Made by a program: the position numbers and the translations under genes. 64,000 nucleotides of DNA from JBGPEQ01 sp050180895. GTDB lineage: Bacteria > Pseudomonadota > Alphaproteobacteria > Dongiales > Dongiaceae. Below are positions 7,438-16,217 of this stretch, one piece after another. The notes beneath the pieces are model-generated. The model searched no databases. It was not told the origin of the DNA and worked only from the letters and a program-made list of their open reading frames with translations. The stretch spans positions 1 through 64,000 of the forward strand of contig JBFXDS010000015.1 of assembly GCA_050180895.1 (NCBI GenBank), in the 5' to 3' direction. Every line of letters starts with the position of its first letter. The first letter of the stretch is position 1.

Positions 7438-9251
7438 GCGCCGACGAGCGGCTGCCGACACTCGATCTCGCGGCGATCGGCAACAGCGTCCTTTCCGCCC
7501 TGGTCGATCGGAATGGCCGGATCGTCTGGCTGTGCTGGCCGCGCTTCGACGGCGACCCCGTCTTCTGCAGCCTGCTCGACGGCGCGACGAAGGAGGACGG
7601 CACGGGCTTCTTCGAGATTGGTCTCGAGAACCTGGCATCGGCGACGCAATCCTATGAGCAGAATACCGCCGTCCTGACGACGACGCTCACGGACGCCGCG
7701 GGCGCCAGCGTGCGAATCACCGACCTGATGCCGCGCTTCAAGCAGTATGGGCGCATCTTCCGGCCGACGATGCTGTTGCGTCATGTCGAGCCGTTGTCGG
7801 GAACGCCGCGGATCCGGATTCGGCTGCGGCCGCGATTCGACTACGGCGCGGCGGAACCGACCCGCACCTTCGGCAGCAATCATGTCCGCTTCCTGTCGAC
7901 GACGACGACGCTGCGGCTCACGACGGACGCGCCGATCTCGTATATTGCCGAGGAAAGCGCCTTCGTTCTTGCGGCCCCGATGGACTTCATCCTGGGGCCG
8001 GACGAGGGCTTCGCCGCCAGCATCTCCGAGACGGCGCGCGATTTCCGGGAACGGACCCTGGAATACTGGCAGGAATGGGTCCGCTATCTGTCGGTCCCCT
8101 TCGAATGGCAGGACGCGGTGATCCGCGCGGCCATCACGCTCAAGCTGTGCAGCTTCGAGGAGACCGGCGGCATCGTCGCCGCGCTCACTACCTCCATTCC
8201 GGAGGCGCCGAACAGCGGCCGCACCTGGGACTATCGCTATTGCTGGCTGCGCGACGCTTATTTCGTCGTCCACGCCCTCAACCGGCTGGGCGCCACCCTC
8301 ACCATGGAGCACTACATCCGCTACATGACCAATGTGGCGGTTTCGGAAAGCGACGGTCGGCTCAAACCCGTCTACCGCGTCGTGCCCGGCAAGCCGCTGC
8401 CGGAATGGGTTGTCGACCATTTCGCCGGATACCGCGGCATGGGCCCGGTGCGCATCGGCAATCTGGCCGAGCAGCAGGTCCAGAACGACGTCTACGGCAG
8501 CGTCATCCTGGCGGCGGCGCAGATGTTCTTCGATCGACGCCTGCCGCAGCCGGGCGACGCGGCGCTGTTCCATCGCCTCGAGCATCTGGGCGAGCTGGCC
8601 GCCGACTCGGCGCTCCAGCCGGACGCCGGACCGTGGGAGTTTCGCGGCCGGCGCGAGATCCACACCTTCTGCTCCGTCATGTGCTGGGTGGCCTGCGACC
8701 GTCTGGCAAAGATCGCCCGCGCGCTCGGGTTGGAAAGCCGCGCGGCGCACTGGCGGCGCACGGCCGACGAGCTGCACGCCACCATCAGCGAGCGCGCCTT
8801 CGACAAGGCGCAGAACAGCTTCGTCGCCACGCTCGACGGCAAGGACCTCGACGCCTGCCTGCTGCTGCTGCAGGAGGTCGGCTTCGTCTCGGCGACCGAT
8901 CCCCGCTTCCTCGGCACCGTCAGCGCCATCGAGCGCGTGCTGCGGCGGGGCAATCACCTGCTGCGCTATGTCGAGCCCGACGATTTCGGCGTCCCGACGA
9001 CCGCCTTCACGATCTGCACCTTCTGGTACATCGACGCCCTGGTGGCGATCGGACGCAAGGAGGAGGCGCGGGGAATCTTCGAGCAGGTGCTCGCCTGCCG
9101 CAATCACGTGGGCCTGCTGTCGGAGGACATCCACCCGGCGACGGGCGAGCTGTGGGGCAATTTCCCGCAGACCTACTCGATGGTCGGGCTCGTCGTTTCG
9201 GCGATGCGCCTGAGCAAGAGCTGGGAGGAATCGTTTTGGCGCGGCTGGTGA
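7434..9251 (+). CDS. Glycoside hydrolase family 15 protein (glucoamylase/trehalase type)
   Basis: 605 residues. Residues about 1-215 form the N-terminal beta-sandwich and the rest the (alpha/alpha)6 barrel. Family 15 signatures are clear: T-W-D-Y-R-Y-C-W-L-R-D in the barrel, catalytic acid E402 in W-E-F-R-G, and catalytic base E564 in L-L-S-E-D-I. GH15 enzymes invert alpha-glucosidic bonds; some actinobacterial members are trehalases. Sitting between otsB and otsA, with ATGA overlap upstream and a 16-base overlap downstream, it most likely hydrolyses trehalose or a related alpha-glucan so that synthesis and breakdown are co-transcribed. No signal peptide, so it should be cytoplasmic. Glucoamylase activity remains possible. 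Confidence 0.88.
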   Translation: MSADERLPTLDLAAIGNSVLSALVDRNGRIVWLCWPRFDGDPVFCSLLDGATKEDGTGFFEIGLENLASATQSYEQNTAVLTTTLTDAAGASVRITDLMPRFKQYGRIFRPTMLLRHVEPLSGTPRIRIRLRPRFDYGAAEPTRTFGSNHVRFLSTTTTLRLTTDAPISYIAEESAFVLAAPMDFILGPDEGFAASISETARDFRERTLEYWQEWVRYLSVPFEWQDAVIRAAITLKLCSFEETGGIVAALTTSIPEAPNSGRTWDYRYCWLRDAYFVVHALNRLGATLTMEHYIRYMTNVAVSESDGRLKPVYRVVPGKPLPEWVVDHFAGYRGMGPVRIGNLAEQQVQNDVYGSVILAAAQMFFDRRLPQPGDAALFHRLEHLGELAADSALQPDAGPWEFRGRREIHTFCSVMCWVACDRLAKIARALGLESRAAHWRRTADELHATISERAFDKAQNSFVATLDGKDLDACLLLLQEVGFVSATDPRFLGTVSAIERVLRRGNHLLRYVEPDDFGVPTTAFTICTFWYIDALVAIGRKEEARGIFEQVLACRNHVGLLSEDIHPATGELWGNFPQTYSMVGLVVSAMRLSKSWEESFWRGW

Positions 9252-10624
9252 TCGTCTCGAACCGGCTGGCGCTGCCGCGCGAGCGCACGGAGGCGGGCGG
9301 CCTGGCCATCGCCATGCGCGAGGCGCTGCGGCGCAGCGGCGGCCTGTGGTTCGGCTGGAGCGGCGAGCTCGCCGACGAGCCGGCGACTGCGCCCAAGATC
9401 ATCGAGGCCGGGAAGGTCGTCTATGCCACGCTGGATCTGAGCTACGCGGACCACCGAGCCTACTATCTGGGATACGCCAACAGCGTGCTGTGGCCGCTGT
9501 TCCACTACCGTCTCGGCCTGTTCGAGTTCCGGCGCGAAACCTTCGAGGGCTACCTGCGCGTCAACGCGGCCTTCGCCGCCGCCCTCGCGCCGCTGCTGCA
9601 GCCCGACGACCTCATCTGGGTGCACGACTATCATCTGATTCCGCTGGGGGCCGAGCTTCGCAAGCTCGGCGTGCAGAACCGCATCGGCTTCTTCCTGCAT
9701 ATCCCGTTCCCGACCTCCGACGTGCTCACCGCGCTGCCCGGCCACGAGAAGCTGGTGGAGGCGCTCTGCGCCTACGATCTGGTCGGACTCCAGACGGCGG
9801 CCGACGTCCACGGCTTCGCCGACTACATCGTCAACGAGGCGCACGGCGAACTCGCCGCGAACGGCGACTTTGTCGCGTTCGGCCGCCGCGGGCAGGTTGC
9901 GGCGTTCCCGATCTCCATCGATACCGAGGGATTCGCGCGGGCGGCCGAGCGGGCCGCCGGGGCGGCCGAGACGGCACGGCTCCGCGAGAGCCTGGTCGGG
10001 CGGGCGCTCATCATCGGCGTCGACCGGCTCGACTACAGCAAGGGCCTGCCGCACCGGTTCGAGGCCTTCGAACACCTGATGCAGAGCCGCCGCGAGCATC
10101 GCTCCCGCGTCACGCTCATGCAGATCGCGCCGCCGTCGCGCGGACAGGTGGCGCAGTATCGCGCGCTGCGGCGCGAGCTCGAGGGTCTCGCCGGCCACAT
10201 CAACGGCAAGCTGGCGGAGTTCGATTGGGTGCCGATCCGCTATCTCAACAAGACCTTCACGCGCAATACCCTCGCCGGCTTCTACCGCTTGGCGCGCATC
10301 GGCCTGGTGACGCCGCTGCGCGACGGCATGAACCTCGTCGCCAAGGAGTATGTCGCCGCGCAGGACGGCAACGATCCCGGCGTGCTCGTCCTCTCCCGCT
10401 TCGCCGGCGCGGCGCGCGAGCTCGACGCGGCGCTCATCGTCAACCCGTTCGACGTGGAGGCGATCGCCGAGGCGATGCATTGCGGCCTGATCATGCCGAT
10501 CGAGGAGCGCCGTGCCCGCTGGTCGCATATGATGGACGTGCTCCGCGAGAATACGGTGGCCCGGTGGCGCGAGGACTATCTGCGCGCGCTCCAGGGGGGA
10601 TCGCAGACGCTGGCGGCGGCGTGA
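9236..10624 (+). CDS. otsA: Trehalose-6-phosphate synthase
   Basis: 462 residues, GT20 retaining glucosyltransferase that joins a nucleotide-glucose to glucose 6-phosphate. Visible family features: S-N-R near the N-terminus, the donor loop G-G-L-A-I-A-M, W-V-H-D-Y-H-L-I in the middle, V-D-R-L-D-Y-S-K-G at residue about 262, and L-R-D-G-M-N-L-V-A-K-E-Y near 362. The start is a TTG at 9236: GGAGG at 9224-9228 sits seven bases before it, and the resulting N-terminus M-A-R-L-V-I-V-S-N-R is exactly that of other OtsA proteins. It overlaps the GH15 stop by 16 bases. A GTG at 9248 would cut the first beta strand. Confidence 0.93.
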   Translation: MARLVIVSNRLALPRERTEAGGLAIAMREALRRSGGLWFGWSGELADEPATAPKIIEAGKVVYATLDLSYADHRAYYLGYANSVLWPLFHYRLGLFEFRRETFEGYLRVNAAFAAALAPLLQPDDLIWVHDYHLIPLGAELRKLGVQNRIGFFLHIPFPTSDVLTALPGHEKLVEALCAYDLVGLQTAADVHGFADYIVNEAHGELAANGDFVAFGRRGQVAAFPISIDTEGFARAAERAAGAAETARLRESLVGRALIIGVDRLDYSKGLPHRFEAFEHLMQSRREHRSRVTLMQIAPPSRGQVAQYRALRRELEGLAGHINGKLAEFDWVPIRYLNKTFTRNTLAGFYRLARIGLVTPLRDGMNLVAKEYVAAQDGNDPGVLVLSRFAGAARELDAALIVNPFDVEAIAEAMHCGLIMPIEERRARWSHMMDVLRENTVARWREDYLRALQGGSQTLAAA

Positions 10625-10649
10625 CGGTTGTCCGCAACGCGGCGGCCGG

Positions 10650-10678
10650 TTGACGCCAAGCCGCACACTCCCTAGGTT
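10650..10678 (+). promoter_or_regulatory. Possible promoter of lysK
   Basis: TTGACG (10650-10655), a 17-base spacer, TAGGTT (10673-10678). The -35 box matches consensus at five positions and the -10 is weak. The leader to the ATG at 10710 would be about 25 bases. Confidence 0.4.
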
Positions 10679-10709
10679 CGCGCGGCTCTCCCGAAGGCGT
10701 GAACAACGA

Positions 10710-12293
10710 ATGCCCACCGAACGCGAACTGGCCCTGCAGGCCAAGGCCTGGCCCTTCGAGGAGGCGCGCAAGCTCGTCGCCCGCTATTCGCGCGAGGCGC
10801 CGGCCAAGGGCTATGTGCTGTTCGAGACCGGCTACGGCCCGTCCGGCCTGCCGCATATCGGCACCTTCGGCGAGGTCGTGCGCACGACCATGGTGCGGCA
10901 GGCGTTCCGCCGCATGTCGGATCTGCCGACGCGGCTATTCGCCTTTTCCGACGACATGGACGGGCTGCGCAAGGTGCCGGACAACGTGCCGAACCCGGAG
11001 ATGCTCCGCCGGTATCTGGGCCAGCCGCTCACCCAGGTTCCCGATCCCTTCGGGAAGTTCGAGAGCTTCGGCGATCACAACAACGCCATGCTGCGCGGCT
11101 TCCTCGACGGCTTCGGCTTCGACTACGAGTTCCAGAGCGCGACGGACTGGTACCGGAGCGGCCGCTTCGACGCCGCGCTCCGCAAGGTCCTCGCGCACTA
11201 CGACGAGATCATGGCCGTGATGCTGCCGACGCTCGGCGAGGAGCGGCAGCAGACCTACAGCCCGTTCCTGCCGATCAGCCCGAAGACGGGCCAGGTGCTG
11301 CAGGTTCCGATCCTCGCGCGCGACGTCGATGCCGGCACCGTCAGCTATCGCGACGATGACGGCCGGCTGGTCGAGGTCCCGGTCACCGGCGGCCACTGCA
11401 AGCTGCAGTGGAAGCCCGACTGGGCCATGCGCTGGTATGCGCTTGGCGTCGACTACGAGATGTCCGGCAAGGATCTCATCCCCTCGGTCGAGCTGGGCAA
11501 CAAGATCTGCCGCATCCTCGGCGGCCGCCCGCCCGACGGATTCAGCTACGAGCTCTTCCTCGACGAGAAGGGGGAGAAGATCTCGAAGTCGAAGGGCAAC
11601 GGCATCTCCGTCGAGCAGTGGCTCGCCTATGCGCCGCCCGAGAGCCTGGCGCTTTACATGCATCTGCGCCCGCGACAGGCGAAGAAGCTGTACTTCGACG
11701 TCATCCCGAAGACGGTCGACGAATATCTCACCTTCCTCGCCAGGTTCCTCCAGGAGGATGCGGCCAGGCAGCTGGAGAACCCGGTCTGGCACATCCATGA
11801 CGGCAAGCCGCCGGTCGAGAAGACGCACCTGAGCTTCAACATCCTCCTCAACCTCGCCAGCGTCTGCAACAGCGAGGACAAGGCGGTGCTGTGGGGCTTC
11901 ATCTCGCGCTACGCCCCGGACGCCACGCCGCAGACGGCGCCGTTCCTCGACAAGCTCGTCGGCTACGCCATCGCCTACTACCGCGACTTCGTGACACCGA
12001 CCAAGCGCTACCGCGCGCCCAGCGAGATGGAGCGCGCAGCGCTGGCGGAACTGGTGCGGGAACTGGAGGCGCTGCCGCCGGCGGCAGCGGCCGAGGACAT
12101 CCAGAACCGCGTCTACGAGGTCGGCAAGCATCACCCGTTCGCCGATCTCAAGGCCTGGTTCCAGTCGCTCTACGAGATCCTGTTCGGCCAGACTCAGGGT
12201 CCGCGTATGGGCACCTTCATCGCGCTCTACGGCATCGGCGAGACCATCGCGCTGATCCGCAAGGCGTCCGCCGGCGAGTTGGCGCGCACTTAA
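10710..12293 (+). CDS. lysK: Lysyl-tRNA synthetase, class I
   Basis: 527 residues. Charges tRNA-Lys. It is the class I enzyme, found in archaea, spirochaetes and Alphaproteobacteria, rather than the class II LysS of most bacteria. The Rossmann-fold HIGH-type motif is S-G-L-P-H-I-G-T (about residues 34-41) and the KMSKS loop is K-I-S-K-S-K-G-N near residue 290. A helical anticodon-binding region fills the C-terminal third. The ATG at 10710 gives the usual N-terminus; an upstream in-frame reading to 10650 runs through the promoter. Single gene, followed by a convergent aminotransferase after eight bases. Confidence 0.93.
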   Translation: MPTERELALQAKAWPFEEARKLVARYSREAPAKGYVLFETGYGPSGLPHIGTFGEVVRTTMVRQAFRRMSDLPTRLFAFSDDMDGLRKVPDNVPNPEMLRRYLGQPLTQVPDPFGKFESFGDHNNAMLRGFLDGFGFDYEFQSATDWYRSGRFDAALRKVLAHYDEIMAVMLPTLGEERQQTYSPFLPISPKTGQVLQVPILARDVDAGTVSYRDDDGRLVEVPVTGGHCKLQWKPDWAMRWYALGVDYEMSGKDLIPSVELGNKICRILGGRPPDGFSYELFLDEKGEKISKSKGNGISVEQWLAYAPPESLALYMHLRPRQAKKLYFDVIPKTVDEYLTFLARFLQEDAARQLENPVWHIHDGKPPVEKTHLSFNILLNLASVCNSEDKAVLWGFISRYAPDATPQTAPFLDKLVGYAIAYYRDFVTPTKRYRAPSEMERAALAELVRELEALPPAAAAEDIQNRVYEVGKHHPFADLKAWFQSLYEILFGQTQGPRMGTFIALYGIGETIALIRKASAGELART

Positions 12294-12301
12294 CCCGCAG
12301 G

Positions 12302-13141
12302 CTATCCGCCGTGCGCGAATTCCCAGTAGAGTTCGCGCGCCCGGCGGAAGACCGGCCCCGGCTGAAGATCGCGATCCTCGACGCGGGTGATCGGGAAGAC
12401 TTTGGCGTAGTTCCCGGTGGAGAACACTTCGTCCGCTTCCGCGACGTCCTTCGGTGTCAGCGTGCGCTCATGCACCGCGACGCCGGCCTTCCGCAGCAGC
12501 TGAATCACGCGCTGGCGGGTGATGCCGTTGAGGAAGGTGCCGTTCGGGATCGGCGTGTGGGCGGCGCCGTCCTTGGCGATCCAGAGATTGGCCGAGCTGA
12601 ACTCGGCGACGTTGCCCAGCGGGTCGAGCATGATGGCGTCCTGGTATCCGCGCGCCCGGGCTTCGGCGCAGGCTTTGCCCGCCTGCGCATAGAGGCACAC
12701 CGCCTTCGCATCCGTCGGCGCCGTCTCGAAGGATGGCCGCCGCCACTTCGAGAATATCACGCTCATGCCCGTGGCCGGGTCCGGCATCGGATAGTCCTTG
12801 ACGCTGACGACGATCCGGGTGCTCGCCGGGTCCGGATCCATCCAGCCGTCGGTGGACCACAGGAACGGCCGCAGATAGAGCTGCGCGTCCTTGGGAAACC
12901 TGGCGATGCCGTCGCGGATGATCTCTTCGATCCGGCCGGCCGAGAGCGGCGAGCGCAGCCCGAGCGCCGCGGCGGAGCGGACCGCGCGCGCGCAATGCCG
13001 GTCGAGATCGGGCGCCACGCCCTCGAAGCTGCGCGCTCCGTCGAACACGGCCGCGCCCAGCCACATGGCGTGGTCCCATATGTTCATGACCGGCGGATTG
13101 CCGTCGACCCATTTGCCGTCGATGAAGTGGAAGGCCGTCAT
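12302..13141 (-). CDS. Branched-chain amino acid aminotransferase (class IV PLP)
   Basis: 279 residues, fold type IV. The PLP-binding lysine is K146 (D-A-K-A-V-C-L-Y), the phosphate/cofactor-side glutamate is E180 (N-V-A-E-F-S-S-A-N-L), and N-G-I-T-R-Q-R and F-S-T-G-N-Y-A-K-V follow. This A-E-F-x-x-A-N-L variant is the alphaproteobacterial clade usually annotated as branched-chain aminotransferase, interconverting Leu/Ile/Val with their keto acids. D-amino-acid or aromatic aminotransferase activity cannot be excluded from sequence alone. Single gene, with its own promoter upstream. Confidence 0.8.
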   Translation of the reverse strand: MTAFHFIDGKWVDGNPPVMNIWDHAMWLGAAVFDGARSFEGVAPDLDRHCARAVRSAAALGLRSPLSAGRIEEIIRDGIARFPKDAQLYLRPFLWSTDGWMDPDPASTRIVVSVKDYPMPDPATGMSVIFSKWRRPSFETAPTDAKAVCLYAQAGKACAEARARGYQDAIMLDPLGNVAEFSSANLWIAKDGAAHTPIPNGTFLNGITRQRVIQLLRKAGVAVHERTLTPKDVAEADEVFSTGNYAKVFPITRVEDRDLQPGPVFRRARELYWEFAHGG

Positions 13142-13197
13142 GTTCGAAGCGCGATGCGATGCTGGCGTGGCGGTCGTCGATGAGTGAGAATGGCCTC

Positions 13198-13225
13198 ACC
13201 ATAGCAGTGCAAAACGGGTTCGCAA
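13198..13225 (-). promoter_or_regulatory. Possible promoter of the aminotransferase gene
   Basis: On the minus strand TTGCGA (13225-13220), a 16-base spacer, TATGGT (13203-13198). The leader to the ATG at 13141 is about 50 bases. The spacing is slightly short. Confidence 0.4.
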
Positions 13226-13365
13226 CCCTTGCGTCCGCCGATGCGGGCGCCCTATCGGCGCCTGGTTCCTGGCGTTGCCTATGGAGTCGACGATCGTCGC
13301 GCATCGCCGCCATGCACGTCGTTGATGAGAGCAGCACCGCGGCTGGCGCAGCCCCCCGCGTCAGG

Positions 13366-13998
13366 CTACTGGCGCACCCATTGGACGCGCGCCATCCACA
13401 GGACGTCGCCCTTGGCGAGCGCGCGGCTCGGCTGGCCGCTGCCGATCGTCTTCAGCTCGAGTTTCTGGCCGGACTGGCGCACCAGTTCCTTGGCCAGGAC
13501 CTCGCCGTTGCGCGTCTTGACGATGATGCGATCGCCGCGGCGGATCTCGGCATTGGGCGAGACGATGAGCACGTCGCCCGCCCGATAGGCCGGGGCGAGC
13601 GCGTTTCCCGAGACTCGGAGGGCATAGGCGTCGGCATCGCTGACGCCCGGCGCGTCGAACTCGTCCCAGACTTTGCCGGTGGGATGGCCGGCATCGTCGA
13701 AGGCGCCGGCGCCGCCCGCCTTGGACAGGCCGAGCAGCGGCAGCCGGCGGGCCAGGGCGACGCCGCTGCGCTCGCCGATCAGCGCCAGAAAACCCGCCAG
13801 CGACTCGTCGGTCGCCGTGAGACACTTGGAGACGCTCTCGGTGCTCGGCCAGCGCGGCTTGCCGGTCGGGCTCTTGCGCTTGCTCTTGTTGAACGCGGTC
13901 GGGTCGAGGCCCGCGCGGCGCGCCAACCCCGAGGCCGACAAGCCGTGCTTGGCAGCCAAGCGGTCAAGCGCCCGCCAAATCTCCGAATGGCGCAGCAT
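13366..13998 (-). CDS. LexA/CI-like transcriptional regulator with HTH and an S24 domain lacking the catalytic serine
   Basis: 210 residues. Residues 1-65 form a helix-turn-helix (S-A-S-G-L-A-R-R-A-G-L-D-P-T-A-F-N), close to a regulator widespread in Alphaproteobacteria. Residues about 115-205 are an S24/LexA-type domain. In active family members a serine lies in G-D-S-M-E-P; here the same place reads S-G-N-A-L-A-P, so the serine is alanine 133, while the lysine (K170 in V-L-A-K-E-L) is kept. Self-cleavage is therefore not expected. The fold may still dimerise or sense a ligand. Divergent from pyrD, with a hairpin-forming inverted repeat between. Confidence 0.8.
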   Translation of the reverse strand: MLRHSEIWRALDRLAAKHGLSASGLARRAGLDPTAFNKSKRKSPTGKPRWPSTESVSKCLTATDESLAGFLALIGERSGVALARRLPLLGLSKAGGAGAFDDAGHPTGKVWDEFDAPGVSDADAYALRVSGNALAPAYRAGDVLIVSPNAEIRRGDRIIVKTRNGEVLAKELVRQSGQKLELKTIGSGQPSRALAKGDVLWMARVQWVRQ

Positions 13999-14087
13999 GT
14001 TCCCTCTTTCTGCAGGTTTGGCCGATCTTCAGCAACATATGGCGTGAAATCCGCGACCACAGTTGCGCCTCGCTGTGTTCAGTATAG

Positions 14088-14150
14088 GTTGGGATTCCGA
14101 GTCCGTCCGGCAAGGTCCGGGTGCCACAACACACGGAATGTGATCCCAAC
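14088..14150. other. Imperfect inverted repeat between the regulator gene and pyrD
   Basis: GTTGGGATTCCG (14088-14099) pairs with CGGAATGTGATCCCAAC (14134-14150), with a three-base bulge. The pyrD start follows 15 bases later. It could be a leader hairpin of pyrD or an operator for the divergent regulator. No run of T follows, so it is not a standard terminator. Confidence 0.45.
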
Positions 14151-14164
14151 AACCCGCTGACGCC

Positions 14165-15229
14165 ATGTACGTTCCCTACAGGTGGTTCGGTCCGGTGCTG
14201 CGCCTGTTGCCGCCGGAGACGGCGCATCGCCTGACCATCCGTGCCCTCGCCGCCGGTCTCGTTGCCGGCCGCGCCGAAACCGGCGATCCGGTGCTGGAAA
14301 CCCGCGTGTGGGGCCTGCCGTTCGCCAATCCTATCGGCCTGTCGGCGGGATTCGACAAGGATGCCGAGGTTTACATGCCCACGCTGCGGCTCGGCTTCGG
14401 ATTCGTCGAGGTCGGCAGCATCACGCCGCGGCCACAGCCCGGCAACCCCCGGCCGCGCGTCTTTCGCCTGGCCGAGGATCGCGCCGTGATCAACCGTCTT
14501 GGCTTTAACAGCGCCGGCTTGGCGGCGGCGGTGGCAAATTTGCGACGCCGCGCCGAGATGCGGTCGGGGATCGTCGGCGTCAATCTCGGCAAGAACCGCG
14601 ACAGCGCCGATGCCGGCGCCGATTATTCGGCCGGCGCGGCGGCGTTGGCGCCCCTGGCCGACTATCTCGTGGTTAACGTGTCGTCGCCGAATACGCCCGG
14701 CCTGCGGGCGTTGCAGGAGGCTGCGGCGCTCCGCGCCCTGATCGAGCGGGTTCAGGCCGCGCGTCGCGCCGCCGTGCCCGAGCGGCCGCCGCCGCTGCTT
14801 CTGAAGATCGCCCCGGATCTGACCGCCGCGGAAACCCGCGACATCGCCCAGGTCGCCCTGGATACCGGAGTCGACGGCCTGATCGTCAGCAACACCACGA
14901 CGACCCGTCCGCCGGGCCTTCGCGGCCCCGCCGCCGCGCAAGCCGGTGGCCTCAGCGGGCGACCGTTGTTCGCGCTGTCGACGAACCTGCTGCGCGACGT
15001 CTATCGCGCGACCGGCGGCCGCCTGCCCCTCGTCGGCGTCGGCGGCATCGCCAGCGGCGCCGACGCCTATGCGAAGATCCGCGCCGGCGCCTCGCTGGTC
15101 CAGCTCTATACGGCCCTCATTTACGAGGGGCCGGATCTGATCGCGCGCATCAAGCGCGAGCTGGCGGCATGCCTGCGCGCCGACGGCTTCGCATCGGTTG
15201 CCGCCGCGGTCGGGGCCGACCATCATTGA
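14165..15229 (+). CDS. pyrD: Dihydroorotate dehydrogenase (quinone), class 2
   Basis: 354 residues. Oxidises dihydroorotate to orotate in pyrimidine synthesis, passing electrons to membrane quinone. The N-terminal amphipathic helix region (residues 1-35) marks class 2. FMN-barrel motifs follow: N-P-I-G-L-S-A-G-F-D-K-D, G-S-I-T-P-R-P-Q-P-G-N-P-R-P-R, N-V-S-S-P-N-T-P-G-L with the catalytic serine, and G-V-G-G-I-A-S-G near residue 290. The usual I-N-R-x-G-F-N-N is I-N-R-L-G-F-N-S here, a minor departure. The next gene begins three bases after its stop, so the two are co-transcribed. Confidence 0.93.
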   Translation: MYVPYRWFGPVLRLLPPETAHRLTIRALAAGLVAGRAETGDPVLETRVWGLPFANPIGLSAGFDKDAEVYMPTLRLGFGFVEVGSITPRPQPGNPRPRVFRLAEDRAVINRLGFNSAGLAAAVANLRRRAEMRSGIVGVNLGKNRDSADAGADYSAGAAALAPLADYLVVNVSSPNTPGLRALQEAAALRALIERVQAARRAAVPERPPPLLLKIAPDLTAAETRDIAQVALDTGVDGLIVSNTTTTRPPGLRGPAAAQAGGLSGRPLFALSTNLLRDVYRATGGRLPLVGVGGIASGADAYAKIRAGASLVQLYTALIYEGPDLIARIKRELAACLRADGFASVAAAVGADHH

Positions 15230-15232
15230 GCC

Positions 15233-16120
15233 ATGCCCGCGCCTGCCGATTCCATCCCCGTTATCGACCGCCTGTCGGCGATCGCCGACCGCTATGACGG
15301 ATTCATCCTCGATCTCTGGGGCGTGCTGCATGACGGCGTGCGGCCCTATCCCGGCGCCGTCGACGCTCTCCGCCAGCTGAAGCGGCGCGGCAAGCGCGTC
15401 GTCATCCTCTCCAACGGCCCGCGCCGCGCCGCGGACGTGGCGCGGCGGACCGGAGAGATCGGCATCGGCGCCGAGCTCTATGATCATCTGCACAGTTCCG
15501 GCGAGGAGACGTGGCGGCTGCTGAAGGAGAGAAGCGACCCGGCCTTCGCCGCGCTCGGTCGGCGGGTCTTTCCGCTCGTACCGGGACGCGACCGCAATCT
15601 GCTCGATGGGCTCGACCTGGTGACGGTCGGAAGTCCCGTCGACGCCGAGTTCATGCTCGTCACCGGGCTGGCCGATGACGGCGAGACGGTCGCCGATTAC
15701 GAGGAGTCGCTCTCGGCGGGAGCCGGACTCCGGCGGCCGATGGTGTGTGCCAATCCCGATCTCGAGGTGATCCGCGACGGCGTCCGCGAGCTGTGCGCCG
15801 GCGCGCTCGCCCTGCGCTATGAGGCGCTCGGCGGCCCGGTTCACTATGTCGGGAAGCCGCATCCCGCGGTCTACCGCAGATGCCTGGCCAGATTCGCGGG
15901 GATCGCCCCGTCGCGCCTCCTCGCCGTCGGCGATTCCCTCCGCACGGACATTGCCGGCGCGCGCGGCGTCGGCATCGATTCGCTGCTGGTGACCGGCGGC
16001 ATTCATGCCGACGAACTGGCCGGCGCCGGTGGCTCGCATCCGGACCCCGCCAGATTGGCGGCCGCCTGCGCCAGGGCCGGCGAGTGGCCGACCTATGCGA
16101 TTGCAGGATTCGCCTGGTGA
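15233..16120 (+). CDS. TIGR01459-type HAD-superfamily class IIA hydrolase
   Basis: 295 residues. HAD class IIA fold: motif I D-L-W-G-V-L-H-D-G (nucleophile D27), motif II L-S-N-G-P, motif III lysine in V-G-K-P-H-P, and motif IV G-D-S-L-R-T-D-I. The D-x-W-G-x-L-x-D-G form identifies the alphaproteobacterial TIGR01459 family, related to sugar and nucleotide phosphatases (NagD, UmpH). The substrate is unknown. Three bases separate it from pyrD, so a role in trimming a pyrimidine nucleotide is conceivable but only inferred from position. Confidence 0.82.
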   Translation: MPAPADSIPVIDRLSAIADRYDGFILDLWGVLHDGVRPYPGAVDALRQLKRRGKRVVILSNGPRRAADVARRTGEIGIGAELYDHLHSSGEETWRLLKERSDPAFAALGRRVFPLVPGRDRNLLDGLDLVTVGSPVDAEFMLVTGLADDGETVADYEESLSAGAGLRRPMVCANPDLEVIRDGVRELCAGALALRYEALGGPVHYVGKPHPAVYRRCLARFAGIAPSRLLAVGDSLRTDIAGARGVGIDSLLVTGGIHADELAGAGGSHPDPARLAAACARAGEWPTYAIAGFAW

Positions 16121-16217
16121 GAGCGTGCGGCGAGACCGCCCGGCGGGCGACGGGTGAGGCGGCATCCGCGGGCCCATCGGCGCCGTAGATGCGTCGAGGC
16201 GGCTGACGGGAAACGAT

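Noticed and set aside
13216..13228. tRNA T-arm-like GGGTTCGCAACCC
   Set aside because: No acceptor stem, anticodon arm or CCA nearby. The bases are better explained as part of the aminotransferase promoter.
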